From positions 1 through 64,000 of the forward strand of contig NZ_KE386828.1 of the NCBI RefSeq assembly GCF_000428985.1: 64,000 nt of DNA. Direction: 5' to 3'. Origin of the DNA: Marinobacterium litorale DSM 23545. GTDB taxonomy: Bacteria; Pseudomonadota; Gammaproteobacteria; Pseudomonadales; Balneatricaceae. Below the pieces are notes generated by a model. The model searched no databases. It had not been told where the DNA came from and saw only the letters and a list, made by a program, of their open reading frames with translations. Shown piece by piece: positions 45,146-54,570 of this stretch (its first letter is position 1; each line of letters opens with the position of its first letter). The position numbers and the translations under genes are program-made.

Positions 45146-47800
45146 TTACTCAAGATGCTCCTGTTGAGCCAGACGCTGGAGGCGCGAGCAAGCGTTCCAG
45201 AGTGTACGCATATCGCCCTTGCGTGCCGCCTCATGCAGTTCAGCTGTGCAGCTTTCCAGCACTGGCATATCGTACAGCCCGGCCATCCCCAACAGCTGGT
45301 GAGCCAGGCTGCGGATCTGTTTCAGGTCCTTTTGCCAGACGGCTTTGAGTACGCCTTCGGCAAGACGCTGTACCTCATCATGAAGAAGCTCGGGGCTCGT
45401 CAGTTGTTTAAGGCTGGGTTGAGCGCCGGCGGCGGGTTTCGGCGCCTCCAGCGAGTGGCCCAGTTTGCGTTCACACAGATGAAGCAGAGTACGCATCAAT
45501 TCGTTGGTATTGACCGGTTTCAGCAATAGATCATTGATGCCGGCTGCCACCAGTGCACGATGTTCATGGGGTACCACATTGGCTGTCAGCGCGATGATGG
45601 GGAGTTCCTTGTCCTGCTCACGAACCCGGTGTGTGGCCTGGATGCCGTCCATCTCCGGCATATGGACATCCATCAAGATCAGGTCAGGGCGTTTGTCGAT
45701 CAGATGATTGAGGACCTCCTGGCCGCTGCGCGCTTCGTCAACGCGGGCGCCCAGATCTTCCAGCAGTCGGCGGATCAGAAGGCGGTTGAAATCGTTGTCC
45801 TCGGCAATCAGTATCTCCAGTGGATAGGGCAGCTGGTTGGTGCTGACCGGTTGGGGTTTGCTGGCGTTGGTGGCGAATGGCAGCCCCAGCAGGTCATAAA
45901 GCTCACCCGGTCGAGGCGGCTTGGCCACCAGGTTCAGGTCGTCACCTTGAAGACGCATGGGCGTGCGCCCGGGAACCATGAGGACCAGGGGCGCGTTGCT
46001 TTGTGCCCGCACGCGGTCACACAGCGCCTGAACCGAGCGTGGCGAGCAGTCCTGGGGGCTAACGGCGGCGATCAGCATGCGTGGGCGTTTGGTGGGAGCC
46101 AGCGTGCAGATCTCCTCCAGGCGTCGGATCAGGCGGATGTCAGCCGCCAGTGGTCGCAGTAAACGAAGTAGCGCGGTCCGGCTACTGGTGCAGGGTTCAT
46201 ACAGCACGATCTCATGCCGCCAGGAGGTTTCCACACACACCGGTTTTGGCGATTCGGCCGGAAGCTTCAGAGGCAACTCGACCCGGACCTCGGTTCCGCT
46301 CTTCTCGACGCTGTCCAGGGTGATACTGCCCCCCATCAGCTCGGTCAGACGGTGAGCGATGACCAGCCCCAGTCCTGAACCGCCAAAGCGTCGGCTGATC
46401 GACACATCGCCCTGGGTAAATGCGCTGAACAACTGACCGACCCGCTCCGCAGGAATGCCGATGCCGGTGTCGCGCACGCGAATCAGCAGGCGAGGTTCAA
46501 GCTCCGGGGCCCGAAGCACTTCGACGATCAACGCGACTTCACCATGTTCGGTGAATTTGATGGCATTGCCCACCAGGTTGTTGAGGACCTGGCACAGGCG
46601 CGTGGGGTCACCCAGAACCCGCAGAGGCATGTGGGTTGGCAGATCGGCGATCAGCTCCAGTTGCTTGCGTCCTGCGGCCGGCGATTGAGCCTCTATCACA
46701 TCGAACAGGCTCTGCTCGAGATCGAACGGAATGGCCTCGATCTCGATCGCCTCCGATTCAAGACGGGAGTAGTCCAGAATATCGTCAATGATTGTCAGTA
46801 GCAGCGCGGAGGTGCGTGTAATGATCTGCAGATACTGGCGTTGCTGTTTGTCGATCCGTGTGTGAGTCAGCAGTTCGGTAAAACCGATCACGGAGGTCAG
46901 TGGGGTGCGTAGCTCATGACTCATGCGGGCAAGAAATTCATCCTTGGCATGGTTGGCTTCATCGGCACGCTGGCGCTCCAGCTGAAGCTCTCGATTGCGT
47001 CGCTCCAGGTGGCGCAGAGTTTGCGTCAGGCGGCGGGTGGAGCTTTCTACCCGATACTCGAACTGTTGGTTGGATTCCTGAACGCGGGCCGCCAGTCGGT
47101 TGATACCGCTGGCGAGGGTGCGTAGCTCTCCGGTATGGCTGACGTCGGCGCGGGCATCCAGTTCACCGCGCTGCAGGCGCTCGATAAGACGTGTTAAGCC
47201 CAGAATAGGATGGGTGATGCGTCGGCCAAAGCGGTTGGCAAGGAATAACGTGATCATCAGGCAGATCAGCGTCAGCCCCACTCCGCGCATCAGGATATCG
47301 CGTTCGCGTTGGATTGTCGGTTGAGCGGAAATAACGACCGCGACCCAGCCCAGGGTTTCTGGCTGGCGGCTTATGGGTAAGAGCTCAGGATTGTCCTGAA
47401 ACGGAATCCGGGCCGGCTCAATGGGCTGAACAAAGCGCCAAGTCCCTTTTTCAAGCCGCGGAGCCTGCTGATCGCGCTGAATCTGAATCTCAAATCGGCT
47501 GCTACGGTAGAGCAGGCGGAAATCCTTGTCGTAAAACAGAACGTCGGCGACCTCATCATCTCGAATCGGACCGCTGCTGAGACTGCGCAGCAGTTCGGTA
47601 TTTCCGCTTAAGACGCCGAATTCGGCGGCAGAGGCGATCAGCCGAGTCATGGCGCTGCCCCGGTCGAGCAGGTTGGTGCGGGTTTCAGCCAGGCGGGTAT
47701 AGGTGAAATAGCTGCCGAGTATCAGGGCGAGCAAGGTCATGGGCAGCAATGAAAGCGCCATAACCCGAAATCGGATGCTCATGGGCCAGGGATTGATCAT
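45146..47800 (-). CDS. GacS/BarA-like hybrid sensor kinase
   Basis: An 884-residue inner-membrane phosphorelay kinase. It has a first membrane segment (about residues 11-30, ALSLLPMTLLALILGSYF, in GacS/BarA style), a periplasmic domain of about 140 residues, a second membrane segment and a HAMP domain. These are followed by a coiled coil, a HisKA domain with MSHELRTPL (His295) and an HATPase with DTGIGIP and GGSGLGL. Next comes a degenerate receiver-like region, then a true receiver with ILMDVHMPEMDG (Asp711), and a C-terminal Hpt domain with AHQLLGMAG (His834). It overlaps the upstream periplasmic binding-protein gene by ATGA, so the two are co-translated. No response regulator is adjacent, so phosphate probably goes to an unlinked partner such as a GacA/UvrY type; that is inferred. 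Confidence 0.9.
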   Translation of the reverse strand: MINPWPMSIRFRVMALSLLPMTLLALILGSYFTYTRLAETRTNLLDRGSAMTRLIASAAEFGVLSGNTELLRSLSSGPIRDDEVADVLFYDKDFRLLYRSSRFEIQIQRDQQAPRLEKGTWRFVQPIEPARIPFQDNPELLPISRQPETLGWVAVVISAQPTIQRERDILMRGVGLTLICLMITLFLANRFGRRITHPILGLTRLIERLQRGELDARADVSHTGELRTLASGINRLAARVQESNQQFEYRVESSTRRLTQTLRHLERRNRELQLERQRADEANHAKDEFLARMSHELRTPLTSVIGFTELLTHTRIDKQQRQYLQIITRTSALLLTIIDDILDYSRLESEAIEIEAIPFDLEQSLFDVIEAQSPAAGRKQLELIADLPTHMPLRVLGDPTRLCQVLNNLVGNAIKFTEHGEVALIVEVLRAPELEPRLLIRVRDTGIGIPAERVGQLFSAFTQGDVSISRRFGGSGLGLVIAHRLTELMGGSITLDSVEKSGTEVRVELPLKLPAESPKPVCVETSWRHEIVLYEPCTSSRTALLRLLRPLAADIRLIRRLEEICTLAPTKRPRMLIAAVSPQDCSPRSVQALCDRVRAQSNAPLVLMVPGRTPMRLQGDDLNLVAKPPRPGELYDLLGLPFATNASKPQPVSTNQLPYPLEILIAEDNDFNRLLIRRLLEDLGARVDEARSGQEVLNHLIDKRPDLILMDVHMPEMDGIQATHRVREQDKELPIIALTANVVPHEHRALVAAGINDLLLKPVNTNELMRTLLHLCERKLGHSLEAPKPAAGAQPSLKQLTSPELLHDEVQRLAEGVLKAVWQKDLKQIRSLAHQLLGMAGLYDMPVLESCTAELHEAARKGDMRTLWNACSRLQRLAQQEHLE

Positions 47801-48729
47801 CGTTCCGGCTCTTGAGCTTGCAGCTGAGCCGAGAGGATCTCTGTCGATGGCAGCTGCAACCGCAGGTTGCGGGCGGCGGTTCGGTTGACCGATATCGAGA
47901 ACTGCTCCGGATATTGCGGAGGAGGCAGCTCTGCCGTGGTCTCGGCCAGCGTCAACATTCGGGCGCACTGGCGAGCGATCTGGTCGGGGGTGGAATACAG
48001 TGAGGCAACAGCGCCTGCATCTGCGTAGCTGGCAGAAAAGCCGATGAGTGGTACCTGGCTGCGCAAGGTGATGTAAAGAATCCATTTGGCGGCCGCGCGG
48101 TTAAAGACGGAGCGATCGGGTATGGGTACAAAAAAATCGCTTTGTTCAATAACCGGTGTGAGTGCCTCTACCGGATTATCGTTGGCGCCGAGTCGAGCCA
48201 CCCGCAGCGTCAAACCGGCGTCTGCCGCTGCATTGGCAAAAGCGTCATACTGTCTGCTGCCAGCTTCTCCGACCGCACTGCCCACACTCCGAGCTTGCGG
48301 TCTGATCAGCTTTCCCAGGCGTATCTGGCGGTCAAAAGGTTGATCCAGAAACAGGGCAGACAACCGCTTTTCGGCCAGTAAGCGTTGCCCTTTCTCGGCG
48401 TCGGTAAGCTCATAAAAAGTGGCGGCGGGCAGGTATACGCAGATGAGTCGCTGCTTATCCGTTGCCAGGAAGAGTGCCCGTTCGCAGGCCCGGGTGCCAA
48501 CGGCCATGATCAGCGTTGCCTCCTTGGCGCCGGTCGAGGGCAGAGCCGCCGTTTTTACCGGGCCTGGATAGTGAGTTTCAATCGCGTCCCTGACCGCGGC
48601 GTAACTGGTGCCGGTGTCACTGAGCAGTATCAGCGGTGGCTCGCTTGCATCCGCGCCTGCTATAGGTAACAACAGCAAAAGCAGCATTTGGCGGAGCGTC
48701 CTTAGTACACCAGCCATCCCTGTCGGCAT
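47797..48729 (-). CDS. Orphan periplasmic ABC-type substrate-binding protein
   Basis: A 310-residue exported protein of the ABC_sub_bind type (uncharacterised, COG2984-like). It has a signal peptide (about residues 1-28, with LLLLLLPIAGADA), a Rossmann-like periplasmic binding core, and segments such as LIGFSASYADAGAVASLYSTPDQIARQCARML that fit the family (about residues 225-257). No permease or ATPase gene is present, so it is not a complete transporter. Its genes on either side are a TonB-dependent receptor and a hybrid kinase, so a role in sensing is plausible. The start is uncertain (ATG 48729, or 48717); neither has good spacing from a Shine-Dalgarno. Confidence 0.82.
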   Translation of the reverse strand: MPTGMAGVLRTLRQMLLLLLLPIAGADASEPPLILLSDTGTSYAAVRDAIETHYPGPVKTAALPSTGAKEATLIMAVGTRACERALFLATDKQRLICVYLPAATFYELTDAEKGQRLLAEKRLSALFLDQPFDRQIRLGKLIRPQARSVGSAVGEAGSRQYDAFANAAADAGLTLRVARLGANDNPVEALTPVIEQSDFFVPIPDRSVFNRAAAKWILYITLRSQVPLIGFSASYADAGAVASLYSTPDQIARQCARMLTLAETTAELPPPQYPEQFSISVNRTAARNLRLQLPSTEILSAQLQAQEPER

Positions 48730-48790
48730 CCCTTGATTTTAACGTTGTTTGTCCACTGGAACGGGCTCACCGGGAACCGTTCCGGCCCGA

Positions 48791-50899
48791 TCAATCCCGC
48801 AGCAGTCTCAGTTGCAGGAAGGTGCGTCGGTCAAATTCGTTAAGGCGGTAGAACTCGCTGTACAGACGGTCAAAAGCATTCTGCACGATAATGGCGGTTT
48901 CCAGTTGATGACGGCTATCCAGTTGCCAGTTCATCGCGGCTTTCAGGTCGGTTCGGTTGTACGCATCACGCTCGCCGCCTTCATCCCAGTCCACCTCATC
49001 CATATAGTAGTGCGCCGCACTGAGCTTAATATCGCTGCTTGGGCTCCAGCTCGTCAACAGCGACAGCGTGTGTTCCGGTGTCATGCTGGGATTTGCGGTA
49101 AAGGCGCTTTTACTGATTCCACGATCCCAGTGTGCGTTGACGGTGTTGATATAGCTGTAGCTGAGGGCGTACCACACACCGGGCGTGGGGCGGTGCTGAA
49201 TCTGAAGTTCAGCGCCGGTATTGGTCCAGTTCGCCAGATTGCGGTTGCTCTGTACATAGGTGTCGATACCGGGGATCGTCAACGCGTAATCGCCCAGGTC
49301 TGAGCCGACCAGCGCACGGCGATAGGCAATGATGCCATCATCCACCTCTTCTCGGAAAATTCGAACGTCGACATGGCCCTGATGGTGATCAAAGGATTGA
49401 TAGAGCCCCAGCTCCAAGGTGCGAATTGTCTCTACATCCAGATCCGGGTTGGGTCGGTCGATCACATCGATCAGTGTGGTTTCGTTGGTTAGACCCGGTA
49501 TCGCCGGCAGGTAAACGTTGGTATAGGCTTTCTGCTCCAGCAACGAGGGCAGGCGTTCGCTGGCGGAGTAACCGAGTCGCAGGCTGGTACCGGGCCTTGG
49601 TTGGTAACCCAGCGTTTGCCGGTATGAAAAGGCGTCAATATTATTGGATGAGTGTTCGAACATGACGCCCGAGTTCACGGACCAGCGTGGTGCCGGCTTT
49701 ATATTCAGGTTGGTAAACAGCCGCAGGCGGTCCTCTTCAGCTTCACCCTGCTGAAGCAGGTTGTCGCTGCTTGCAGTCTCGTGACGATAACCGACACCGG
49801 CGACCCAGTCGACATAAGCACCACGGTCGCTGGCCTGAATCTCAGTATCGTAGGTATGCATGCTGCCATGCTCACCCAGCGGGCGATAACGGCTCAGATC
49901 AATGGTTTGTGCAACCAGTTCATCGGTGAGGCCCAGCCCGTCCAGCAGCAGGTGACCCAGCTTGAGTGTGGCCAGGGGTGAATTCAGATCCAGATAGTTG
50001 TGGTAGGCCTTGACCCGAAGCGTGCCCGTATCCGACAGCAGGCGGGAGAAGTCTACGCTCTGATAGTGACCACTGTGGCTGCGCTCGCCGTAGGGCTGAT
50101 CGGTTTTATCCAGCTGGCCGATAACGCTGTCACCGCTCTCATAGCCCGCGGCGAACGTCCAGGTGTCGATCAGGTTCGGTGTGTAGGTCGCACGCAGATT
50201 CAGCGCGCTGCTGCTGAGTGAGTCATTCCAGTATTCGGGATCATCCGCAAACAGATTGTTCCAGTGCCGGTTACCGTCATTTTCACGGTGGTTGATACCG
50301 ATGCGATAGCTCAGGCTACCGGCTACATCGGCATAGGCAACGTGGCCATTACGGGTGTCGTTTGCCCCCAGCGTTGCGGTTACCCGGGTGCCATGTTCTG
50401 CGGCGGGTTCGCGTGTGATGATATTGATTGACCCGAAAAAAGCGTTGGAGCCCTGGGTGGGCACATTGGAGCCGCGTACGACCTCGATCCGCTCCACGTC
50501 TTCGAGTCCGATAGCCAGTGTGTTCCAGTCCACGGTGGAGAGCAGTGGCAGGTAGACAGAACGACCATCCACCATGACTTCGATTCGATTAGGCCAGTCA
50601 TCACTGGCACCGTGGTAGCTGGTGGAGGTCCGGTTGGCTCCGACCATGTAACTTTGAAAGCCGGGTACCAGGCGCATGATATCCGGCAACGTTTGCAGGC
50701 CGGCGGCGTCTATCATCTGCCGGTCGATCACCGTCATCGATGCGGGTGCATCCGACAACTTTTGTGGAAGCCGGGTAGCCGAGGTGACTTCCGGAATATC
50801 GACAAAAAAGTCCGACTCGTTGAGCAGCTCATTTTGTGCGGCCAGTGCCCAGGGGCTGATCAGGGCCAATAGCGTAAGATGTGGGAAAGTATGCTTCAT
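48791..50899 (-). CDS. TonB-dependent outer-membrane receptor
   Basis: A 702-residue outer-membrane protein with a signal peptide (residues 1-20, LALISPWALAA), a plug domain, and a beta-barrel ending in the aromatic-position pattern of TonB-dependent receptors (FLQLRLLRD). The plug (about residues 45-165) has APASMTVIDRQMID, MVDGRSVYLPLLSTVDW and IEVVRGSNVPTQGSNAFFG. The mature N-terminus (NELLNESDFFVDIPEVTSATR) has a plausible TonB box near DFFVDIPEV. There is no N-terminal signalling domain of the FecA type. Ligand is unknown; the plug resembles colicin/siderophore/cobalamin-type receptors. ATG 50899 is preferred to the GTG at 50902. It is the first large gene of the receptor/binding-protein/kinase operon. 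Confidence 0.9.
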   Translation of the reverse strand: MKHTFPHLTLLALISPWALAAQNELLNESDFFVDIPEVTSATRLPQKLSDAPASMTVIDRQMIDAAGLQTLPDIMRLVPGFQSYMVGANRTSTSYHGASDDWPNRIEVMVDGRSVYLPLLSTVDWNTLAIGLEDVERIEVVRGSNVPTQGSNAFFGSINIITREPAAEHGTRVTATLGANDTRNGHVAYADVAGSLSYRIGINHRENDGNRHWNNLFADDPEYWNDSLSSSALNLRATYTPNLIDTWTFAAGYESGDSVIGQLDKTDQPYGERSHSGHYQSVDFSRLLSDTGTLRVKAYHNYLDLNSPLATLKLGHLLLDGLGLTDELVAQTIDLSRYRPLGEHGSMHTYDTEIQASDRGAYVDWVAGVGYRHETASSDNLLQQGEAEEDRLRLFTNLNIKPAPRWSVNSGVMFEHSSNNIDAFSYRQTLGYQPRPGTSLRLGYSASERLPSLLEQKAYTNVYLPAIPGLTNETTLIDVIDRPNPDLDVETIRTLELGLYQSFDHHQGHVDVRIFREEVDDGIIAYRRALVGSDLGDYALTIPGIDTYVQSNRNLANWTNTGAELQIQHRPTPGVWYALSYSYINTVNAHWDRGISKSAFTANPSMTPEHTLSLLTSWSPSSDIKLSAAHYYMDEVDWDEGGERDAYNRTDLKAAMNWQLDSRHQLETAIIVQNAFDRLYSEFYRLNEFDRRTFLQLRLLRD

Positions 50900-50923
50900 C
50901 ACTACTCAGCTTGAAGATCGCGG

Positions 50924-51016
50924 TTACTTGATTTTCAGTCCGATATAGAGGATCAGTGCTGCCATCAGGGCCGCTTCGATAATGAAGCCATTATTTTGCC
51001 AGATCCAGTCGAACAT
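50924..51016 (-). CDS. Tiny predicted membrane protein, 30 residues
   Basis: A 30-codon frame starts MFDWIWQNNGFIIEAA and ends YIGLKIK. The middle (residues 11-27) is hydrophobic enough for one membrane segment with a lysine-rich cytoplasmic end, the pattern of bacterial small membrane proteins. It lies 24 nt upstream of the receptor ATG on the same strand. No good Shine-Dalgarno is visible, so expression is uncertain. It is reported because of its protein-like composition and position. Confidence 0.4.
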   Translation of the reverse strand: MFDWIWQNNGFIIEAALMAALILYIGLKIK

Positions 51017-51189
51017 CGAGACGCACGTCTATCCTGCACCCTGAGCCTTTTCAGGACTAAGCTGAGCTCCAGGGGGCGTTTGTTGGTGTCCGGCCCAGGC
51101 CGGTGCACCGAGTATATCAGAGGCCTGGCGCTGAGGTACTGCGCCAAAAGGCGTAGAGTTGAGCCGGGTCAGCACAGAGGAGGATAAAG

Positions 51190-51969
51190 ATGGATGCGTT
51201 ACGCATCAGCCTGATTCAAACAGAACTGGCGTGGGAGTCGCCCGAGATCAACCGTGAACATCTGGCAGGAGAGATAGCACAGTTGACCGGGGGCAGTGAT
51301 CTGATTGTTTTGCCGGAGATGTTTACCACCGGCTTTACCATGGCGCCTGAGCATATTGCCGAGCCGGCGGGTGGCGAAACGCTGGACTGGATGCGGCAAC
51401 AGAGTCGACACAGTGGCGCTTTGCTCTGCGGATCAGTCGCGGTGCAGGACGGGGCTTGCTATTACAACCGGTTTTACTGGGTAAGCCCGGATGGTCACTC
51501 CGGGTACTACGATAAGCGGCATCTGTTCCGGATGGGCGATGAGCATCACCACTATGCGCCGGGTGCGGATGTGGGTGGGTTCGAGTACAACGGGTGGAAA
51601 ATCCGGCCTCTGGTCTGTTACGACCTGCGTTTTCCGGTGTGGTGTCGGCGGCGGGAGGATTATGACCTGCTGCTTTGCGTCGCGAATTGGCCTGCGCCGC
51701 GCAGAAACGCCTGGCGGACGCTGCTGGCCGCCCGGGCGATTGAAAATCAGTGTTACGTGGCGGCGGTGAACCGGGTCGGTCAGGATGGCAAGGGGCTGGA
51801 TTATGCCGGTGACAGTCAGATTATCGATTTCAAGGGGGAGTCCATTATCGATCGCCCTCCGGGAGACCCGTTTACCGCAACGGAATCGATCAGTCGACAG
51901 GCCCTCGAAGCGTTTCGAACCAAATTTCCCGCCTGGCAGGACGCCGACGGTTTCGACATCCGCTTCTGA
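51190..51969 (+). CDS. Omega-amidase (YafV/NIT2-like carbon-nitrogen hydrolase)
   Basis: A 259-residue nitrilase-superfamily hydrolase. The catalytic triad is Glu43 (LPEMFTTGF), Lys109 (YYDKRHLF) and Cys143 (LVCYDLRFP). This sub-pattern matches the omega-amidases, which remove ammonia from alpha-ketoglutaramate and alpha-ketosuccinamate and are damage-repair enzymes in methionine salvage. GAGGAG lies 7 nt upstream of the ATG. It is divergent from the TonB receptor operon and convergent with the small hypothetical gene at 52009. A purine- or beta-ureido-type hydrolase is less likely because of HLFRMGDEHHHY. Confidence 0.9.
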   Translation: MDALRISLIQTELAWESPEINREHLAGEIAQLTGGSDLIVLPEMFTTGFTMAPEHIAEPAGGETLDWMRQQSRHSGALLCGSVAVQDGACYYNRFYWVSPDGHSGYYDKRHLFRMGDEHHHYAPGADVGGFEYNGWKIRPLVCYDLRFPVWCRRREDYDLLLCVANWPAPRRNAWRTLLAARAIENQCYVAAVNRVGQDGKGLDYAGDSQIIDFKGESIIDRPPGDPFTATESISRQALEAFRTKFPAWQDADGFDIRF

Positions 51970-52008
51970 ACCGGTCCGGCGCAGAACATGTGTGTTGCTA
52001 CATGGCTG

Positions 52009-52257
52009 TCAGTCATGGACGTAAAACAGCTCGCCACTGTCCGCCGCGATAAAGATCAACCCGCAGCTCTGGCCCCGGATATCCACGTGCAGCCTCGGGG
52101 CACTTGTAAAGCGCTCCTCGGGGTGGGCCTGCTGCAGTGCTGACAGACTGCGATACAGCAGCTCCCAGCTCTGCCCGTTATGGGGTGAGTCAAACGGGAG
52201 CAGGCGTTCTAAGAGATAAGCCGGTAACGGGGCGAAACGTTCTATCTGCATGGGCAT
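52009..52257 (-). CDS. Small hypothetical protein
   Basis: I do not recognise this 82-residue protein. It is soluble with no signal or membrane segment. The first half is hydrophobic-helical (FAPLPAYLLERLLPF) and the second half has a beta-rich LHVDIRGQSCGLIFIAADSG that could be a small fold ending at FYVHD. Starts at 52257 and 52251 are possible; no good ribosome-binding site is visible. It converges with the omega-amidase gene. Codon usage looks like the neighbours, so it is probably real, but weakly supported. Confidence 0.5.
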   Translation of the reverse strand: MPMQIERFAPLPAYLLERLLPFDSPHNGQSWELLYRSLSALQQAHPEERFTSAPRLHVDIRGQSCGLIFIAADSGELFYVHD

Positions 52258-52435
52258 CAATCGGTCTGTGATGTGAGATAGCCGATAGTATCAACTGTGA
52301 TAGAGCAGCAGTAGTCACCGTCGCTAAGCGTCTGTGTGAAAAACCGCCGAAACTTGCCCGTTAGGTGGGTGGCGGGCCGCCAAAAAATAGCTTTGCATTC
52401 AAAGGTATTTCAATAATTTCAAAGAGTTGTGCCAC

Positions 52436-52450
52436 TGGCTTGGTTCTTGC
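52436..52450 (+). promoter_or_regulatory. Sigma-54 type promoter before the chemoreceptor gene
   Basis: TGGCTTGGTTCTTGC matches the -24/-12 consensus TGGCACG-N4-TTGC, with the required GG-N10-GC spacing (GG at 52437-52438, GC at 52449-52450). Transcription would start near 52462, 65 nt before the ATG at 52527. Sigma-54 drives many flagellar and chemotaxis genes. No enhancer site was located in the 52258-52435 stretch, and nothing else was recognised there. Confidence 0.55.
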
Positions 52451-52526
52451 CTTGCTCTGACCTTGTTACGGCTGCTGGTTGGCTAACCAGAGGCTTTGGA
52501 TCGTACGCATAGGTGGCGCAAAACAG

Positions 52527-54512
52527 ATGTTAAGACCAACGCTTGGGCTAAAGCTCGGACTCAGTTTTCTTTTGACGCTGGCAGTTTTGCTGGTTACCGG
52601 TGCATTTTCGCTGGTGGGGATCAGTCAAATCGACCAGCGTCTGGAACGCATCGTCGGTCAGACCTGGCGCGCCTCGGATAGCGCCGCTGTATTCAGCCTG
52701 GAGCTCCAGCGGGGGCTGGCGGATATCGAGCAGATGGTTCAGCCTGGAAGCCGACTACCGCCTGAGGGCGAGGCGCTGGCAGCGTTTGAACGGGCCGCTG
52801 AAAGCCTCGGTCAGCTGGTGTCCGGGGCCTATAACCGGGATGCTGAATCCTTGAGTGAACCGTTTTTACGTGCGCAGCAGGATGCTGATTCGGTGCTCAG
52901 ACAATACCGGGTATGGCTGGCAAAGCTTGAAGCGGTAAGAGACACGGAGTTAGCCGCCCAGGCTTTAATGGTGCGGTTGGGGCGCTACGGTAATTTCGAG
53001 ATCGCCAATCTTGAGGACGCCTTTCTGCGGGAGGAGACTCTGAGCTGGGATGACGATATTGAGCCAAGCTGGCGTTTTGTCCTGGCCGGTTATGATGCCC
53101 GCGTCGCGCTCCACGAAACCGTTGCCCTGATGCAGCAGAAACTCGCGGGTACAGCGGAGGTGGCTTCAGAGTCGCTGCAGGAACAGATCGAAATCCTCAA
53201 CGAAACGCTCGGCGAATTGATAGCCGCACCGGCCGCCGCGCGTGAGATTAATATGGGACGCTACCAGGGGCAGAGCTACGCCGAGGCGTTGAGCGGATTT
53301 AGAGACGCGTTCGGCCCCGCCGTCACCGAGCTGATGAAGCGCCATGCGCTGTTTGAACAGAGTCATCAGGCATTTATCGGTTCGATGGAGGCGTTATTGG
53401 CTGATGTAGAGACGTTCCGTCAGCAGCTCGGTCGCGACGTCAGTCAGCAGCGGACTCAAGTGCTGGATCTGGTTGATCATCAACACTGGGCCGTTGGAGG
53501 TGCGCTTGCTTTAGGTACGCTACTGACACTGGCAGCGATTGTGTTGGGCTACCGAGGCTTGATTCAACCGATACAACGTCTGCGTGACCGCATGCAGGAG
53601 ATCGCCTCCGGTGATGGTGACCTCAGTGTTCGAATGACTGTATCGGGGCGGGATGAGCTGGCGGAGCTGGCCGATGGCTTCAATGGTTTCATCGATAAGA
53701 TCGATGGTCTCGTCAGCCGTATTCGAACCATGGGAGAGGCGCTGAATCAACGCGCACTCCATCAGAAGGAAAACGCGCGAGCCGCCCTGACGGCCGTGAG
53801 CGAACAGCAACAGGAAAGTGCCCTGGCGGCCGGCGCCGTTTCCCAGTTGCGTTCCGCAGTGGATGAGATTGCCGCCCGCGCGGACGAGGCCGCCGCCAGC
53901 AGTCAGCGGGCGCAGGCCGGCAGCGAACGTGGCCAGGCGTTGATGCGCGCAGAGCGTCAGGCGGTGGGTCAGTTGGAGCTGCAGTTCAAGCGTACGGCGC
54001 AGGTGATCGACAGTCTGGCCGAGGAGAGTACCCGGGCCGGATCAATTCTCAAAGTGATCGAAGAGATTGCTGAACAGACCAATCTGCTCGCGCTTAATGC
54101 TGCTATTGAAGCCGCCCGCGCCGGCGATTCCGGGCGCGGTTTTGCGGTCGTCGCGGATGAGGTCAGGGGGCTGGCGCAGCGTACCCAGGAGTCCACCGGT
54201 GAGATACAGCATCTGCTCACTGGATTGCGAGGGCGTGCAGCGCAGGCGGTCGACGATAGTTCGATGGTTCAGGATCTGCTCAACAAAAGCGCGGAGTTGA
54301 GCCAGCAAACGGCCGATGCGCTGGATGAGATCATAGCGGAGATCGACCACATCACTGGCTTGAATACGGGCGTGGCAGCGGCCACTGAACAGCAGTTGCA
54401 GGTCACGCAAACCGCGGCCGGGGCCCGTCAGTCCGCCCAGGAAGCGGAGCAGGTCCAGCAGCAAGCAGCCGGGGTGCAGAGTCTGCTGGTTCAGTTCAGT
54501 GCCGGGCGCTGA
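52527..54512 (+). CDS. Methyl-accepting chemotaxis protein
   Basis: A 661-residue chemoreceptor. A membrane segment near the start (about residues 10-30) and a second (about 330-350) enclose an unusually long, entirely helical periplasmic domain of about 300 residues. The domain probably consists of helical bundles (HBM- or DAHL-like rather than Cache). A HAMP domain follows, then the signalling domain with the hairpin tip [20 protein letters not shown], then [23 protein letters not shown]. The ATG at 52527 is preferred over the TTG at 52479 because AGGTGG precedes it and the protein then starts right at the first membrane segment. The ligand is unknown. It is likely driven by a sigma-54 promoter, and an EAL gene follows 58 nt downstream. 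Confidence 0.92.
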   Translation: MLRPTLGLKLGLSFLLTLAVLLVTGAFSLVGISQIDQRLERIVGQTWRASDSAAVFSLELQRGLADIEQMVQPGSRLPPEGEALAAFERAAESLGQLVSGAYNRDAESLSEPFLRAQQDADSVLRQYRVWLAKLEAVRDTELAAQALMVRLGRYGNFEIANLEDAFLREETLSWDDDIEPSWRFVLAGYDARVALHETVALMQQKLAGTAEVASESLQEQIEILNETLGELIAAPAAAREINMGRYQGQSYAEALSGFRDAFGPAVTELMKRHALFEQSHQAFIGSMEALLADVETFRQQLGRDVSQQRTQVLDLVDHQHWAVGGALALGTLLTLAAIVLGYRGLIQPIQRLRDRMQEIASGDGDLSVRMTVSGRDELAELADGFNGFIDKIDGLVSRIRTMGEALNQRALHQKENARAALTAVSEQQQESALAAGAVSQLRSAVDEIAARADEAAASSQRAQAGSERGQALMRAERQAVGQLELQFKRTAQVIDSLAEESTRAGSILKVIEEIAEQTNLLALNAAIEAARAGDSGRGFAVVADEVRGLAQRTQESTGEIQHLLTGLRGRAAQAVDDSSMVQDLLNKSAELSQQTADALDEIIAEIDHITGLNTGVAAATEQQLQVTQTAAGARQSAQEAEQVQQQAAGVQSLLVQFSAGR

Positions 54513-54570
54513 CTGGAGTCCGGGGAACTATAGTGATACAAAGGCGGGAATCGACAATGCGAGCCCCTTG

